A DNA stretch of 64,000 nt, from positions 3,224,001-3,288,000 of the forward strand of contig CM041196.1 of the NCBI GenBank assembly GCA_023078555.1, written 5' to 3'. Shown here one piece after another: positions 22,501 through 33,907 of this stretch (position 1 is its first letter; each line of letters begins with the position of its first letter). The position numbers were made by a program, and so were the translations under genes. The DNA comes from Ulva prolifera (Eukaryota > Chlorophyta > Ulvophyceae > Ulvales > Ulvaceae). The notes beneath the pieces were generated by a model, which saw nothing but the letters and a program-made list of their open reading frames with translations, was not told where the DNA came from and made no database searches.

Positions 22501-24783
22501 TGCAGCTGCTACACAAAGCACATGGCAACTTCAGCAGCCCAAAGATGGATGCCTAAACTGCAAGTGAGGTTGAACAAGCTAACCTGTATAAGAGATACAT
22601 TGTGACTCTTGCACCCGAACGTCACATGGATTGACAGATGTTTTCGACACAAAACATCCTCAATATCCAGTCTAACATTGAGCCTAATTACTGACAGACG
22701 CAGCTGACGACTGCACGTGTACATGTGGCATGGCTGGTGCTTGTGCTTGCTCAAAAACACACAGACACGCAGCAACATTGACCTGCTGCAGCTGCATGAA
22801 TCGATGTGCAATCGCCGTATGTCCAGCACAGAAGCAGTAGCTTGCGTGACTGGCGTGTGTGTGAGTGCATGCTGGTGGCCTCACATGGGTGAGCACTCAA
22901 AACCACTTACAGCAAACAGTCCTGCTGTGAGTCAACATGTATCCTCAACCAGACCATCGGCTACTGACCTGAGCAGCTGTTCTGTAATGGTAGAGCCAAG
23001 CTGTAGCTTGGGCACTGACCCATTGCCAGCGTCAACCGTCATATGGCTGACCTCGCGAATTCCCCCGCCGTCTCGAGGAGACTGATTTTGGACAATTCAG
23101 TCTCATGGGGAAATGCTGTTCGACCACCTGCGGCCTAGATCAAAATATAATAACACAGAGCGCGCAGAGGATTCGTATCTCACTGATCCTCCGAGTCTCA
23201 GCCGATCTACGGCTGCTTGCGATGCATTTCGAATAGTGGAACGGGTGTTCAAGATCCCAACTATACAGGTGCGGCCCCGCCCCCGCTCCGACCGAGCCCC
23301 GCACGCGCACGCATATACTCCTTGGTATGGTATGAAGTGCAAAGTATAAAGAGACGCGAGGCTTGGTCTCGTTGCTACAAGGCCTGAGTTCAGAGCACAG
23401 CCGAGGTGTCGCCGATGGCAACGTTGCGTCCTCGGTGTGTTCGCCGTGGCGAGGGCCTTTGACGATCGAGGGCACGGCCGCAGCGGGCCGGCAAACTTAC
23501 AGCCGTGCTCCGGATCGCGCGACGGTCGCGTGCCAGATCTGTCGACCTGGCAATGCTGGGCCGCATGTGCCGCCGATCACACAACGTCTTCAACCTTGCA
23601 AGGACATGTCGCCCCGAGACTGATGTCGGCGTCACGTCTCCCTGGCTAGGGCCATTGCGCATGCCGTGCTCGAAACAGCTATCTCGCCCGCACAGGTTAT
23701 TATGATGCATCCCGGCCGGCCCAGATCTCGCGCGTGCATATGCCGGTGGCAAATTGTGAATTGACTAGTACTCAGCACGCCGGCACCGTGACTCGGCGCC
23801 GGACGCGTAGCGGAGTTGAACATACATGCTGGGTGACTAATCTGGCTTATTGATCTCTACAGCACGGGGCGCAGTACCACCATGGGTGATGCACCAGGTA
23901 CAGGTTCATAGAAATTGCTTATATGATGCATCAGGGCACAAATTCCAGCATGCATAGTGTGCATGCAAGGCTAGTAAGCATGAGCAGAGCCAATTGCAAG
24001 CCAGCTGACAGGCCTAGGCCTGTAGTGTGAGAAAAAAAGTGGTGCTCGTGCCAAGAGAACATCCCCTTAAAATGTGCTGGCCAATAGAGTGTTGGTGGCA
24101 TGCTTGCACCAAGGTGCTTGAAGTTTCACACAGGCACTCAGATCTAGACAGTCAGACAGTCAGACATTAGTCAGATCGCGACCCTCAGACAACCTGTGCA
24201 CAAGGCCTCTGTGTTGCATGCAAGGACCAAGCCAGCAGGGCAGGTAGCATGCAGGGCCCAAACAGGGGGACCACCATCACCCCAGACACACCACAACACA
24301 CGCCACACAGACCAGCACCTGTACCGCCTCACACCAACACCGCCCATGCATATGTGCGCCAACGTCCACACGCCAAGGCTTCTGTGTGGTCCTGCTTGCG
24401 ATATGTCTGAAGGCTTCAGCCTGAAGCTGAGCAGGGTGCACTTACGTCTTTCGGTGCATGCCATGAACAGCGTTCTCTGGAGTCGTGCATGTCTGGTTGC
24501 GAAACGGCTACATCATATCAGCCAGCTGAGCAAGTCCAGATTGGCTGCACCTTTGCTGACACGTTGGGTCATGTGCAGGCAGTTCCTGGAGGAGAAAGCG
24601 CACCTCGGCGTACCCCCCCAGGGCCTACGTAAGTACCTGCAACCAGCCCATATATATATACCCCCTGCTAGCTACCGCCGCGCACAGCAGCACTCACCTC
24701 CCAGTGACCTTGAAGGCACCCCGACAGCGGATCCAGACGCACGTGTCTGTGGCACCCCCTCACGTGCACACGCAGCGGCAGTC
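19503..24783. other. Intergenic region between expansin-like genes 2 and 3
   Basis: No gene was recognised. There is a short GT run at 20078-20098 and a CAGT-type run at 24148-24170. The stretch near 20520-20600 reads ACRLCG in one frame, like retroelement C-terminal zinc motifs, but downstream residues do not fit. The region 21050-21630 is open on the plus strand without recognisable motifs. Confidence 0.45.
24651..24660 (+). promoter_or_regulatory. TATA-like element upstream of expansin-like gene 3
   Basis: A run of five TA dinucleotides lies 124 bp before the chosen ATG (24784) in otherwise GC-rich DNA. It could be a TATA box with a leader of roughly 90 bases. This is suggested by position and composition only. 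Confidence 0.35.
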
Positions 24784-27665
24784 ATGCATCAGGCAGCCAT
24801 CGTCGGCACGGCGCTCCTCGCGAGCGCCGCCGGAGCGGCCGCCCAAGCCACCAGCCGCGCGTTGCTCACAGAGCAAACCGTGCACTGTGGCGACGTCGAG
24901 ACCGCGAACTACGGCCGCCTCTGCGGCGGGAAGTTCCGCGACACGCTGTGCTGCCCCGGAGAGCAGCAGTGCTACATCTCGAACGAGTGGACGTGGCGCT
25001 GCGCCGACGCGGCGGACTCGATCGGCCGCGAGGTCGCCTTCCTGCAGGAGGGCCCTGTGAAGAACATCCCGCGTGACCCGAGCCGCGAGCGGCGCACGCG
25101 CGTGGTGAAGGAGCGTGTGCGGCGCGTGCGCGAGCGCACGCGGCGCGTCGCGTCGCCGCGGGAAGTCGAGCAGGCAGAAGCGATCGTCGCGGCAGACCCG
25201 GACTTTGACGCTGCGGCGGACCAGATGATTGATTACGAGGGGCCGGGGACTGTGGACTACCTGAATCTGATGGAGGTAGGGGAGGTGGAGGACGTGATTG
25301 AGGAGGAGGTGGGGTCAGATGTGGACGAAGAGGAGGATGCGGACTACGATGAGGATTATGACGGGGATTACGAGGAGGACGAGCTGGGGGATGACCAGGG
25401 CGACGACCAGGGGGATGATCAGGGTGATGAGAGCGGGGATTACGGGGATTATGAGGATTACGAGGAGGAGGCCGGTGGAGATGAGCCGCCATCAGCGACG
25501 GGGGTTGTGGACGTGGGGCCGGACGGCCCGAAGGTGACGGAGGAGACGACCGGGGATGGCACTGTGGATGTGACGGTCACGCCGATTGAGCCTGAGCCAC
25601 AGCCGGAACCACAGCCGGAGCCACAGCCTGAGCCTGAGCCACAACCTGAGCCGCAGCCTGAGCCACAGCCTGAGCCGGAGCCACAACCGGAGCCAGAAGC
25701 ATCGCCAACGCCAGCAGGGGGCACTGGGAAGCGGACCGGTGGCACATTTGATGCGACGGGCACGTACTTCACGGCCATCGGGACCCCGTTCTCTGGCTGC
25801 GGCGTGCCACCAGACAAGCTCAAGGACAAGAACGGCAAGGCGCTTCCGTTTGTGGCGCTGAACCAGCTGAAGGGCACCGACTCGATGGAGCCGTCGTACC
25901 CGATCCCAGCGCAACACACGGGGCCCTTTGAGATGGGCCGCAACTGTGGCCGCTGGGTGGAGATCCAGCTTGGTAAGAACTGTGTTGGCTCCGGGAACAG
26001 CGACTGGGAGGTCTGCCTGGGCAACAGTGCGCCCCCGCCCCCTTGATTCAGGTGCCTGCGTGAAGGTGTCTGCATCTGAAAGCAGAGGCACCTTCACGCA
26101 GGCATTTGAATCAGTCCGCTTGATCATGTTGGTGTGTCAGAGTTTAAGGGCAGATGCTGTCCTCATAGCGTACAAGGTTCACCACCAAGCCCGCACACGG
26201 CTGCATGTGTGCATGTGTTCCCATCATCTGGCATGCTTGATGTGGTTGGAAATGAATCGAGCTTTGAAGCGCCCTGCGTGTGCCACTACAGCTGTGAGCG
26301 CCCTGATGCAGTTTATGGCAATCTGTGTACCTGGTACAGCCTCACAAATCATGCTTCAATGGACTCGCCATCCGCAGCAAGCTGCAGTGGTGAAATGTGG
26401 TGAGAATTCTCATTAATGCCGGGCTCATCCGCTGCGAGGTTTGTGAAGTGCTGTGTGAAGCCGACTGCGGCTGAGGTGGCACGGGCACACCTTGCATGTG
26501 CGCGCGGCCCATCCGGGTGCCACATGCATGCTGTACATGTGCAGACTACGTGGCGGACCCGTCGACCGGGGAGGTGCTGTACGGTTACGTCGCGGACTCG
26601 TGCGCCGACAAGAACTGGTGGTGCCGCCGCGACACCCACCACCTCGACATCAGCGCATCGTACCTCGACTCCATGGGCCTCATGCATGGCTGGAACGGCC
26701 GGCAGCTTACGTGGAGCTACATGACTGGACCGCCCTCAGGGTGCGCCTCCTCTGCTGCTGTGGCACCTCCGCCACATGACAGATTTACGACAGATCTACC
26801 ACGGCTGCCGGCCCTCTTGTGCCCTGTGATCGTACATGTAGCTGTATATAGTATTGGTGATTGGCAGTGAATTCGTTCTGGGGCGGCTAGCACTGCCAGT
26901 CTGGCCCCGGGGGCAATGCCCGCCGCCCCTCACAGCCTTTCAGATGCATCTCAAGGTTATGTGAAGCATGCCTGAGCAGAGGTAGTTTTGCTATCTGGTT
27001 GGTGCCTTACGTGACCGACCCCCACAAGGAACGCCGCCCGTACACATGCATGCTCGGCGCGAGCCTTGAGGCTCTTCCTCATGCGCCAGTACACACACAG
27101 GCACAGGCGTTGACCTGCACAGACCTCATGCTTCTGTCGCATGCACTCACGTCTTGGTCAACTTCTTGCATGTACACCATATGCGAAGCCACAGATGTGT
27201 ATACTGTAGATAGTATCTATAGAGCACTTGCACTATAAACCTCGTGGCATCGCAGCCACGGCGCATGGCCTCTTGCCATGCCCCGCCCCAGGCACTGAGC
27301 TCCGTCCGCGATTCAGGTACTCGATGGGCGACCTCGAGTTCATGGTCGCCAGCGGCAGCAAGTGGATCAAGGGCGGCTACGGCTTCTGGGTGTCGCTGAT
27401 TGTGTACAACGTGCCGAACGGCATCGGCGGCGTCGAACAGCGCGTCGGCGATGGCTGGACGGCCGTCGACGACGTCAACTGGCTCGGCCAGCAGTGGAGT
27501 CTCGCGCAGCCCGCCGACTACCGCTCTGCCGACGGCGTCCGTGCCTTTGAGGTCCGCGTCACCGACGTCGACGGCAAGCCGTACGGCACGTACCGTGTCG
27601 ACTTCCCGTGCCCGGAGGACGGCGCGTGCGGCGGCAACACCGACGCAACGTCCACGCGGATGTAG
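24784..27665 (+). CDS. Secreted expansin-like protein 3 with Cys-rich head and acidic/PEPQ stalk (3 exons)
   Basis: Exons 24784-26026, 26545-26740 and 27317-27665 give 595 aa. The open frame extends upstream, but this ATG begins a signal peptide ([20 protein letters not shown]). Residues 24-28 read SRALL. Cysteines at 35, 47, 56, 57, 63 and 73 form a small cysteine-rich module I cannot name. Residues 100-122 are Arg-rich, about 165-240 are strongly acidic (Asp/Glu/Gly/Tyr), and about 269-308 are Pro-Glu-Pro-Gln repeats. From residue 320 the expansin-like barrel begins ([40 protein letters not shown]), with an insert of about 20 residues after VALN. Exon 3 is the D2-like domain ([35 protein letters not shown]). 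Intron phases equal those of the other two genes. The polyanionic stalk contrasts with their polycationic ones. Confidence 0.83.
25583..25707 (+). repeat. In-frame Pro-Glu-Pro-Gln repeat
   Basis: Tandem CCNGARCCNCAR-type units in exon 1 of expansin-like gene 3 encode about 40 residues of [10 protein letters not shown]. This is probably an extended, charged spacer between the acidic region and the expansin module. Confidence 0.9.
26044..26113. repeat. Perfect-length intronic hairpin
   Basis: Arms 26044-26068 and 26089-26113 are 25 nt each and complementary except for two positions. The inner bases (TCTGC at 26069-26073, GCAGA at 26082-26086) extend the stem. It lies in intron 1 of expansin-like gene 3, starting 17 bases after the last base of exon 1, so it would place a strong stem next to the 5' splice site in the pre-mRNA. 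Confidence 0.88.
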
Positions 27666-29628
27666 GCCCGAGTGCTGGGTCGTCTTCCTGTGTATGTGTC
27701 AGCGTTTTCAGCATTTTCAGGGCTGCCATCCGAAAGTTAGACCTGAATATTCAGACCTGTTCTGTGATCAGGCCCAGCACTGGTCGTTTCGCTTGCGTAG
27801 CTCGTGGTGGCGCTGTGTGCACAGGGAGCTGGGGCTTGGGCTGGCGATGAGGTGTGCGGAGGGCAGTGGCGCTCCCGGCAAGGGGCTGCGGGGATTTGGG
27901 CGGGGGCGGTTGTATATTGGCGGGGTGGAGGAGCACTTCTACTTACGTGGTTTTTTGACTGGGCCCGCAGTCTGTGCACAGACGTGCTTGCGGGGTTTAA
28001 GCAGTTGCAATCACATGTGATTACACAATCGTGATGGAGCATAGCAGCGGGAAGTGAAGGAGCTGTGAACTGAAGCTGTTTGCTCCAGATGTGACCATGT
28101 GCTAGTTTGATGGGATTCATTTACTCGGGTGGCATGGACTTGGAACATTGCGGAACTGTGCTGTGTCCAGGGACCTCAGTGTCGACGCTGGCCGTGATTA
28201 CAGGGGTGGGGGGTTTTGTTTTTTGCACTCGCTTATGCAGCGTGACGTTTCAGTAGAATTTTCAAGTCCACCCAGGAGTGGTGTTGTGTGCTGAGCGCAA
28301 AAGGAACTGGCTGGCATTGTGTTGGGCCTGACCTCAAGCCAGGCGCCCGAAGGGGTGCACATGTTGAATTGTGGGGCGGGCGTGGGTGATGCGTCCGCCC
28401 GTGGGGAGTGGCCCGTGTTGGGGAATGCGGCGCAGCTTGTAGCACTGATCTGTGGAAGATCTGTGGAAGATCTGGGCGAGTGCACAGCGCTGATGCCGGG
28501 TAATAGTGGCGGAGGGGGCGGCCCGCACCTGTGGCCACTGGCCGCCCTGTACGTCGGCCGCGGTGATCCATAGCATGAGGATGTAAGGCCCCTTGTGTGA
28601 CCTGAAGCAATGCCTACTTCCCGTTCAGGCAGCGGGGTGCAGAGATCGTGATGTTGGTCTGTGCTGATTTGGCGCTGTGATGGTGGTGTGACGTACTCGA
28701 TGTACCTGGTCTAGACAGTTGCAGCCTGCCTGCACGGCCAGGCGGTCAGCCATGGCAGAATTGATACTGGTACATGGCATGCACTGCTCTCAACATCCTC
28801 AGGGGGTTGTAGGTTGCATGGCGTGTGGTCGTGTAAAGTCTGTCACCCAGCATGATGTTGAATAGAGTTCAGGGAGGTATTACATCAGAACCTGCAGGAG
28901 CTCCGTATTTGAGTTCGACTAGCTCAAGAGGTGTTGCCTGAAGTGCTGGAAATTGGGGTGCAATGGGCGGGCATACATCCTCCGTGGCATGTCTATCCTT
29001 TCATCCGGTGCTTGTGCCCAGGTTATGTAAATTCGTTGCCCGTTCGTCGTTGCCGGCTCTGGGGCTGCAGGCGACGTGGGTCTTTGGCCAGGGATGGAAT
29101 TTGCAGCAGGATAGCACAGGTATAAGAGAGCATTGCCAAAGTGAGAAGCCATTTCCTGGGATTACCGGGTATGCTGCGCCAATGAGACGCGGCGAGACAC
29201 GACGAAGTGTAAGCAGGCATGTGGAGGGATATTCGATGTGATTCTCAACAGCGATTTTCCACTGGATCAGGCCAACCGCGTGGCGATCGTGGAGCGACGT
29301 TGCCAGCTCGAGGCTTGTGTAAGGGCGCCAATCCATGGGCACGATGGACACCGATTACGAACGGAGACGTCGTCGAGTCGAGAGTCGCTACATGTCGCGA
29401 CCCAGATTATCTCAGAGATACACTGAAGCGACGATTTGTACTGTTGTCGCCGCTCCAACTATAATCTGCGCGACTTTGGATCGATGCAGTGATTGAGCTT
29501 GCTGTGAGTCAGTGTCCTGTAGTTGTCACATCAGTGTTCCTCTTCAATTCATTCTGACGTGGCAACATGCGCATCCGTCCCGTGGCTGGGACATCTCCGG
29601 AGGCACTGCTGCAGAAATTGTGTACACC
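27666..29628. other. Intergenic region after expansin-like gene 3
   Basis: I see no recognisable gene. The stretch should hold the 3' untranslated region and terminator of the expansin gene and the promoter of the glycosyltransferase. Short duplicated words (for example TCTGTGGAAGA twice at 28451-28472) are the only local structure. Confidence 0.45.
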
Positions 29629-29636
29629 TATAAATA
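29629..29636 (+). promoter_or_regulatory. TATA-box-like TATAAATA upstream of GT92 gene
   Basis: TATAAATA lies 72 bp before the ATG at 29701. If it is a TATA box, transcription would start near 29660 and the ATG inside it (29638) could not be used, which supports the downstream start. Suggestive only. Confidence 0.45.
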
Positions 29637-29700
29637 TATGTACAGGCGTGCTGCCAGAGCATGGCTGACTGCGTGGCGGACGATCTGTAGCCTGCGAGCC

Positions 29701-31756
29701 ATGATTGTGGCACTGTCCCTGTCGTTGGTGGTTGTGATGCAGATGGGATCGATGATCCTTCAAAGTCTTGCAGCATCGCCATCACACCGACTGTATAGAA
29801 GCCTATGGGAGTATGCGCACATCGCCGGGGACCTTCCGGAGCTGATCAGCTCCACCCATGGCCCGAATAGCACGAACTGGAGCAATTCTGTGGCGATTTG
29901 CGCCACAATGAAAGACGAAAATGCAACAGATGTTAGAGAATGGCTGCTTTACTACCGGTGCGTCGTGATCACCACTGTGATCTGCTGTTTGGCCATGCTG
30001 TTTGGCCACCCCATCCCGCGGCGAATGTCGCATCGCCAGACGTTGAACGTTCACGTCACCGCGTGAAACGCTGCAAGTGGCCACCATAAAGATCATATTT
30101 TGAGCCGTCCCTGATCTGCAGGTGGTTAGGTGTTGACCACGTGTACTTGTCCGAAAATGCAGCCACCCCAACCACCGCGCTGAGGTCTCAATTGAACGAC
30201 TTTGTCCAATCTGGGTTTCTGACATACGCCACGGAGCCTATGCCCAGGTCTCAGCTGAAGGTGTACTACAATTGCATGAGGAACAACTACGACAAACACA
30301 ACTGGCTGGCATTCATCGACATTGATGAGTTTCTGGTGCTCATGTCCAAGTGCGTTATGGAGACACACCTCCGCACCCCTCCGATGTACGCCATCATTGT
30401 CCCGTCAGCAACAGCAGCAATCAATGGATGTCTAGGCTTCCGCCCCTCGGGGCATCTGTGAACAGAAACACCACCACGACAGGCATCACCTGCAAACATG
30501 CCTGTGAGCCCTGCACAGAATGAAAACACAGACAGCTACAGCAGTGTTTTGTATCCAGCTGACACGAGCGCTAGCACTGCAGGAGGGATCAGAAGCTGCC
30601 ACAGTTCCTGGACGCGTACCGGCACGAGGCGGGACTGTCAGTGCACTGGGTGCTCGTCGGCCCGAGCGGCCGCCGCACCCGGCCCCCCGGCGGCGGCGTC
30701 CTTCAGCACTACACTCACTGCGCCGGCGAGGGCCGCCACATGGTCAAGACGATCGCCAACACCTTCTACCTCGCCAACGTCGCCTCCCACCCCCACAACC
30801 TCGAGTTCAGGTGTGCAGCCGCTGCCGCTGATTCTATGCAACATGTGGTCAGGCTTGCCCGGCGCGTCAGAGGCACCCATGCCGCTGATAGGTGCTCTGC
30901 AGACGTGGCCGAGGTAAAGTAAAGCAAATCTAAGGTTGCACGGCTGTGGGCACGCGCACGGCCGCAGCCGCCGCTCTTCTGTTGACTCTCCACAATCCAT
31001 ACACTCACACGCGCCATGGCGGTGCCTGCATGCCACAGGTTGCGTATGGGATGCCGCAAACCACCACATGCTGTTTGCACGTGTTGCTGCTCTCGCGGCT
31101 GCGCACGTGCGCTGGCAAAGCCGGAGGGGCGGGCCGTGCCGCTAGCACTGCACAGAACACGCAACATGTGATAACCTCACCACTCATCATCAGGGTGGCG
31201 CAGGCGTGGGAAGTCCGTGTGGTGCTGATGCAGGGCAGAGGTACGTGGTGCTGCGACCTTTTTGTCTTGGGTCTAGCTGCCATCACACCCGTTGCACCCC
31301 TCTCACCACTCATCTCACTGTACTCCCATATAAACCGCTGTTGATCGTGCCGAGTTCAGGTGATTGTTCTGACACGTTGAAGTTCATCTTGGTGTTCTTT
31401 CTGCCACAGGACAGCCATTGTTCATGCCCCTCATTTCACTTCCAGATGACGCGCAGACGCGTGCGGCGGCATGCAGGGACGGCCGGGCGTCCGTGGACGA
31501 GCTCATGCGGCCGGTGCCGCACCAGACCGCTGTGCTGTGCCTGCCGCAGGCGGTGGCGCAGAGCCGGCGGGGGGCGCAGGCGCCGGCCGTGGGGCGCCGC
31601 TGCCGCCTCGACGCTGGCTTCCAGCGCTCAACAGCGTCGATTTCCAAGGTGGCGCTGTTCCACTATGCCACCAAGTCGCGCCAGGATTTCGAGATCAAGG
31701 TGAACCGCGGCTCCGCGATGAAGGCGACCGGCAAACCGTGGAGCTTCTTCGAGCAG
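29701..31756 (+). CDS. GT92 (DUF23)-type glycosyltransferase, type II membrane protein (3' end unresolved)
   Basis: Exons 29701-29957, 30122-30349, 30583-30810 and 31477-31756 join in frame to 331 codons. The chosen start gives an immediate membrane anchor (MIVALSLSLVVVMQMG). The luminal domain has VAICATMKDENATDVREWLLYYRWLGVDHVY split across exons 1-2, then FIDIDEFLVL, whose Asp152-Ile-Asp154 is the metal/nucleotide-sugar DxD motif. Exon 3 continues KLPQFLDAYRHEAGLSVHW, and exon 4 has the family signature HYATKSRQDFEIKVNRG. GT92 enzymes transfer galactose or related sugars in the Golgi; the acceptor is unknown here. The start of exon 4 was chosen because its phase fits and no stop follows. 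After 31756 (donor GTGGCG) a poly-C run begins and I could not fix the last exon; candidates lie at about 31915 and 32190. Codons upstream of 29701 are open, so a longer N terminus is possible. Confidence 0.75.
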
Positions 31757-31769
31757 GTGGCGCAGTGCG

Positions 31770-31804
<35 letters not shown>

Positions 31805-33907
31805 CACAGGCCTTACTCATGTAGCCAACGTGCAAGGCAACTGCCGACGTTGCAGCAACAGAGCTCCTTTTCACGCCGCTAGGCGTCGCCATGTCTCGAT
31901 GTCGGCGGCGCCAGCATGTCCGGGTTTGTGGACCAAGTGAGCATGCATGCATGTATACATGCGAGCATGCATGCGCCATGGGCCAGGCCATCACCCCCCC
32001 ACCTCCACCAAAGCATGCTGAGCCACACTCACCCACGATCGCCCACCCAGCCACCACCAGCACAACAAGCTGCAGTATGCGGTGGCGGTGATACACGAGT
32101 GCATTGGATGTCACGCACAGTCATCCTGACGCGTGGGGTGTGAATGCAATGGAAAACGTTTCGCACCAACACCCGATGCTGGCCCGCAGGATCACGCACA
32201 AGGAGGGGGGCATCTGCGGCCTGCCCGCCGCCGCCGCGCACCAGTGCTGCCCCGCCGAGGCCCTCGTCCTGCATGCATGACACCCATGCACGGAACCCCT
32301 GACCGCCACATGGTACGGCTGCTGCGCCCGCAGGCCTGCGCAATCGCCCTGCAGCGCACCCGCGAGTGTGTGCCCTACTCAGGAGGTACGCCCGGGCGCT
32401 GCATGGCAGACGCAGCTCAAGCAGCGTGGCTGTGGCGCGACAACGGCAGCGCGATGGAATCGATGCCAAAGAGCAGATGCAGGCGGCGTTTTTTTTCCGC
32501 AGGATGTGCGCATGTAGACGTGCCCCTCAGTCGCAATTCCTTGAGCACGCAGCCGTCAGTCTCGCAGCACAGGTGCCGCGGTGGCGAGTGCGGCGGTGAG
32601 CGGGTGAGAGGAGCGCGCGGGGGGGAGGCAGCTGCCGCAGCGAGCCGCGGCGGCGCAAACTCAGAACCCCTGCTGCTTGGCAGGGCAGCCCTTGAAGTAT
32701 GAGGTGCACACTGTGGTGTCGGTGTCCTGGGACGGGTCTCTTGGCTGCTCTGCGTGAGGTTGGTGCTGTCGTGCGCGTGCCACTGAGCAGGACTGGCAAG
32801 TGCAGCAGGCAGTGGCGGGGGGCGTGGAGACCCTGTCAAGTGCATGGCCTGCATGCACAGCTCAGGCTGCGCACTGGCGGTGGCAGTGCGGTGCCTCGGG
32901 TGCCGGTGCCGGAGGCTTTGTGCTGCGCACCGCTCTATAGGCAGCCCAGGGCCAGCCTGGTCGCCCGGCAGTTGTGCTGCCACGCCAGCGCAGCGCCAAG
33001 TTGTCTGAGTGGCGTGGGCATGAGACAGTGTCAAAGATGGATGTACGATGGAAGTATGAGGCCTGTTTTGTTTCTGCAGCTGGACAAGATGCTGGTGTGG
33101 CTCTGGGCTACTCAGCGGCCATGCATGTGGTGCACAACACAAGTGGCGGAGCTGGACATAGGCGAGCTATGCCGTGGCGGTGTGGCTTAACTGTAGTCAT
33201 GCTACGCCAGGTGATCTAACAATGAGTGGCTGTGGCTTGTCGTGTCTGTGGGATGGGGGTGGTGGGCATGTCTGTGCTGCCACAGAGGTCAAGTCGATGG
33301 TGCAATTGATGCCAGACCCGCAGTGGGGGCGTGTAGCCCTGGCAATATGTGCATACATGGCCAAACCGTCATTGTGGGAAGCACATAGGGTTGTGGCCAG
33401 GGTGAGGCACAGGCATGAGAGCAGTGAACACATGGGGTGCTACAGCCAAGACCCCTTCGACATGCAGTGATGTGACATGCAGTGATGTGAGTCAAATGTA
33501 TTGTGAAAGGATGAATTGTCCAGGGAAGATGTAACAAGTGAGGTTTGTGAAGCAGGCGTGTAACGACTGATGTCCTGGCCATGCATACAGCTCTGGAGAG
33601 CATCTCAATTGTGACGCATGTTCCCCTGTGCGTCCGCACTGCATGGTGTCAAATGTTTGGAATGAACAGTATGCAATTAGTCCTTCAAATGCCGCCCAGA
33701 AGCGAGCTTTTGGGGAATGGATGACAATATTTGGAACGGATGACAATATTCGAGCTCGAGCCTGAGCAATATGCAGTATCCCCCCCAGTTTACATATGAT
33801 CAGTGGTTGTCCACATGTTAGGCATCAGCCTGATGCTGGTGTACCCAGCTTAGTTCTATGCGACATCTATGCCATGCAAGCATGCAAATTGACGCCCATG
33901 CAGCACT
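31757..33907. other. 3' part of GT92 gene and intergenic sequence
   Basis: This contains a poly-C run (31770-31803), probably intronic, and GC-rich sequence to about 33000 that may hold the unplaced last exon of the glycosyltransferase. A 15-bp tandem duplication (gacatgcagtgatgt) occurs at 33460-33490, and a second local duplication (GGATGACAATATT) at 33718-33751. No other gene was recognised. Confidence 0.4.
31770..31803. repeat. Poly-C tract, about 34 bp
   Basis: An uninterrupted C run beginning 13 bp after the GT92 exon-4 donor at 31757, matching the placement seen in intron 1 of expansin-like gene 2. Confidence 0.95.
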
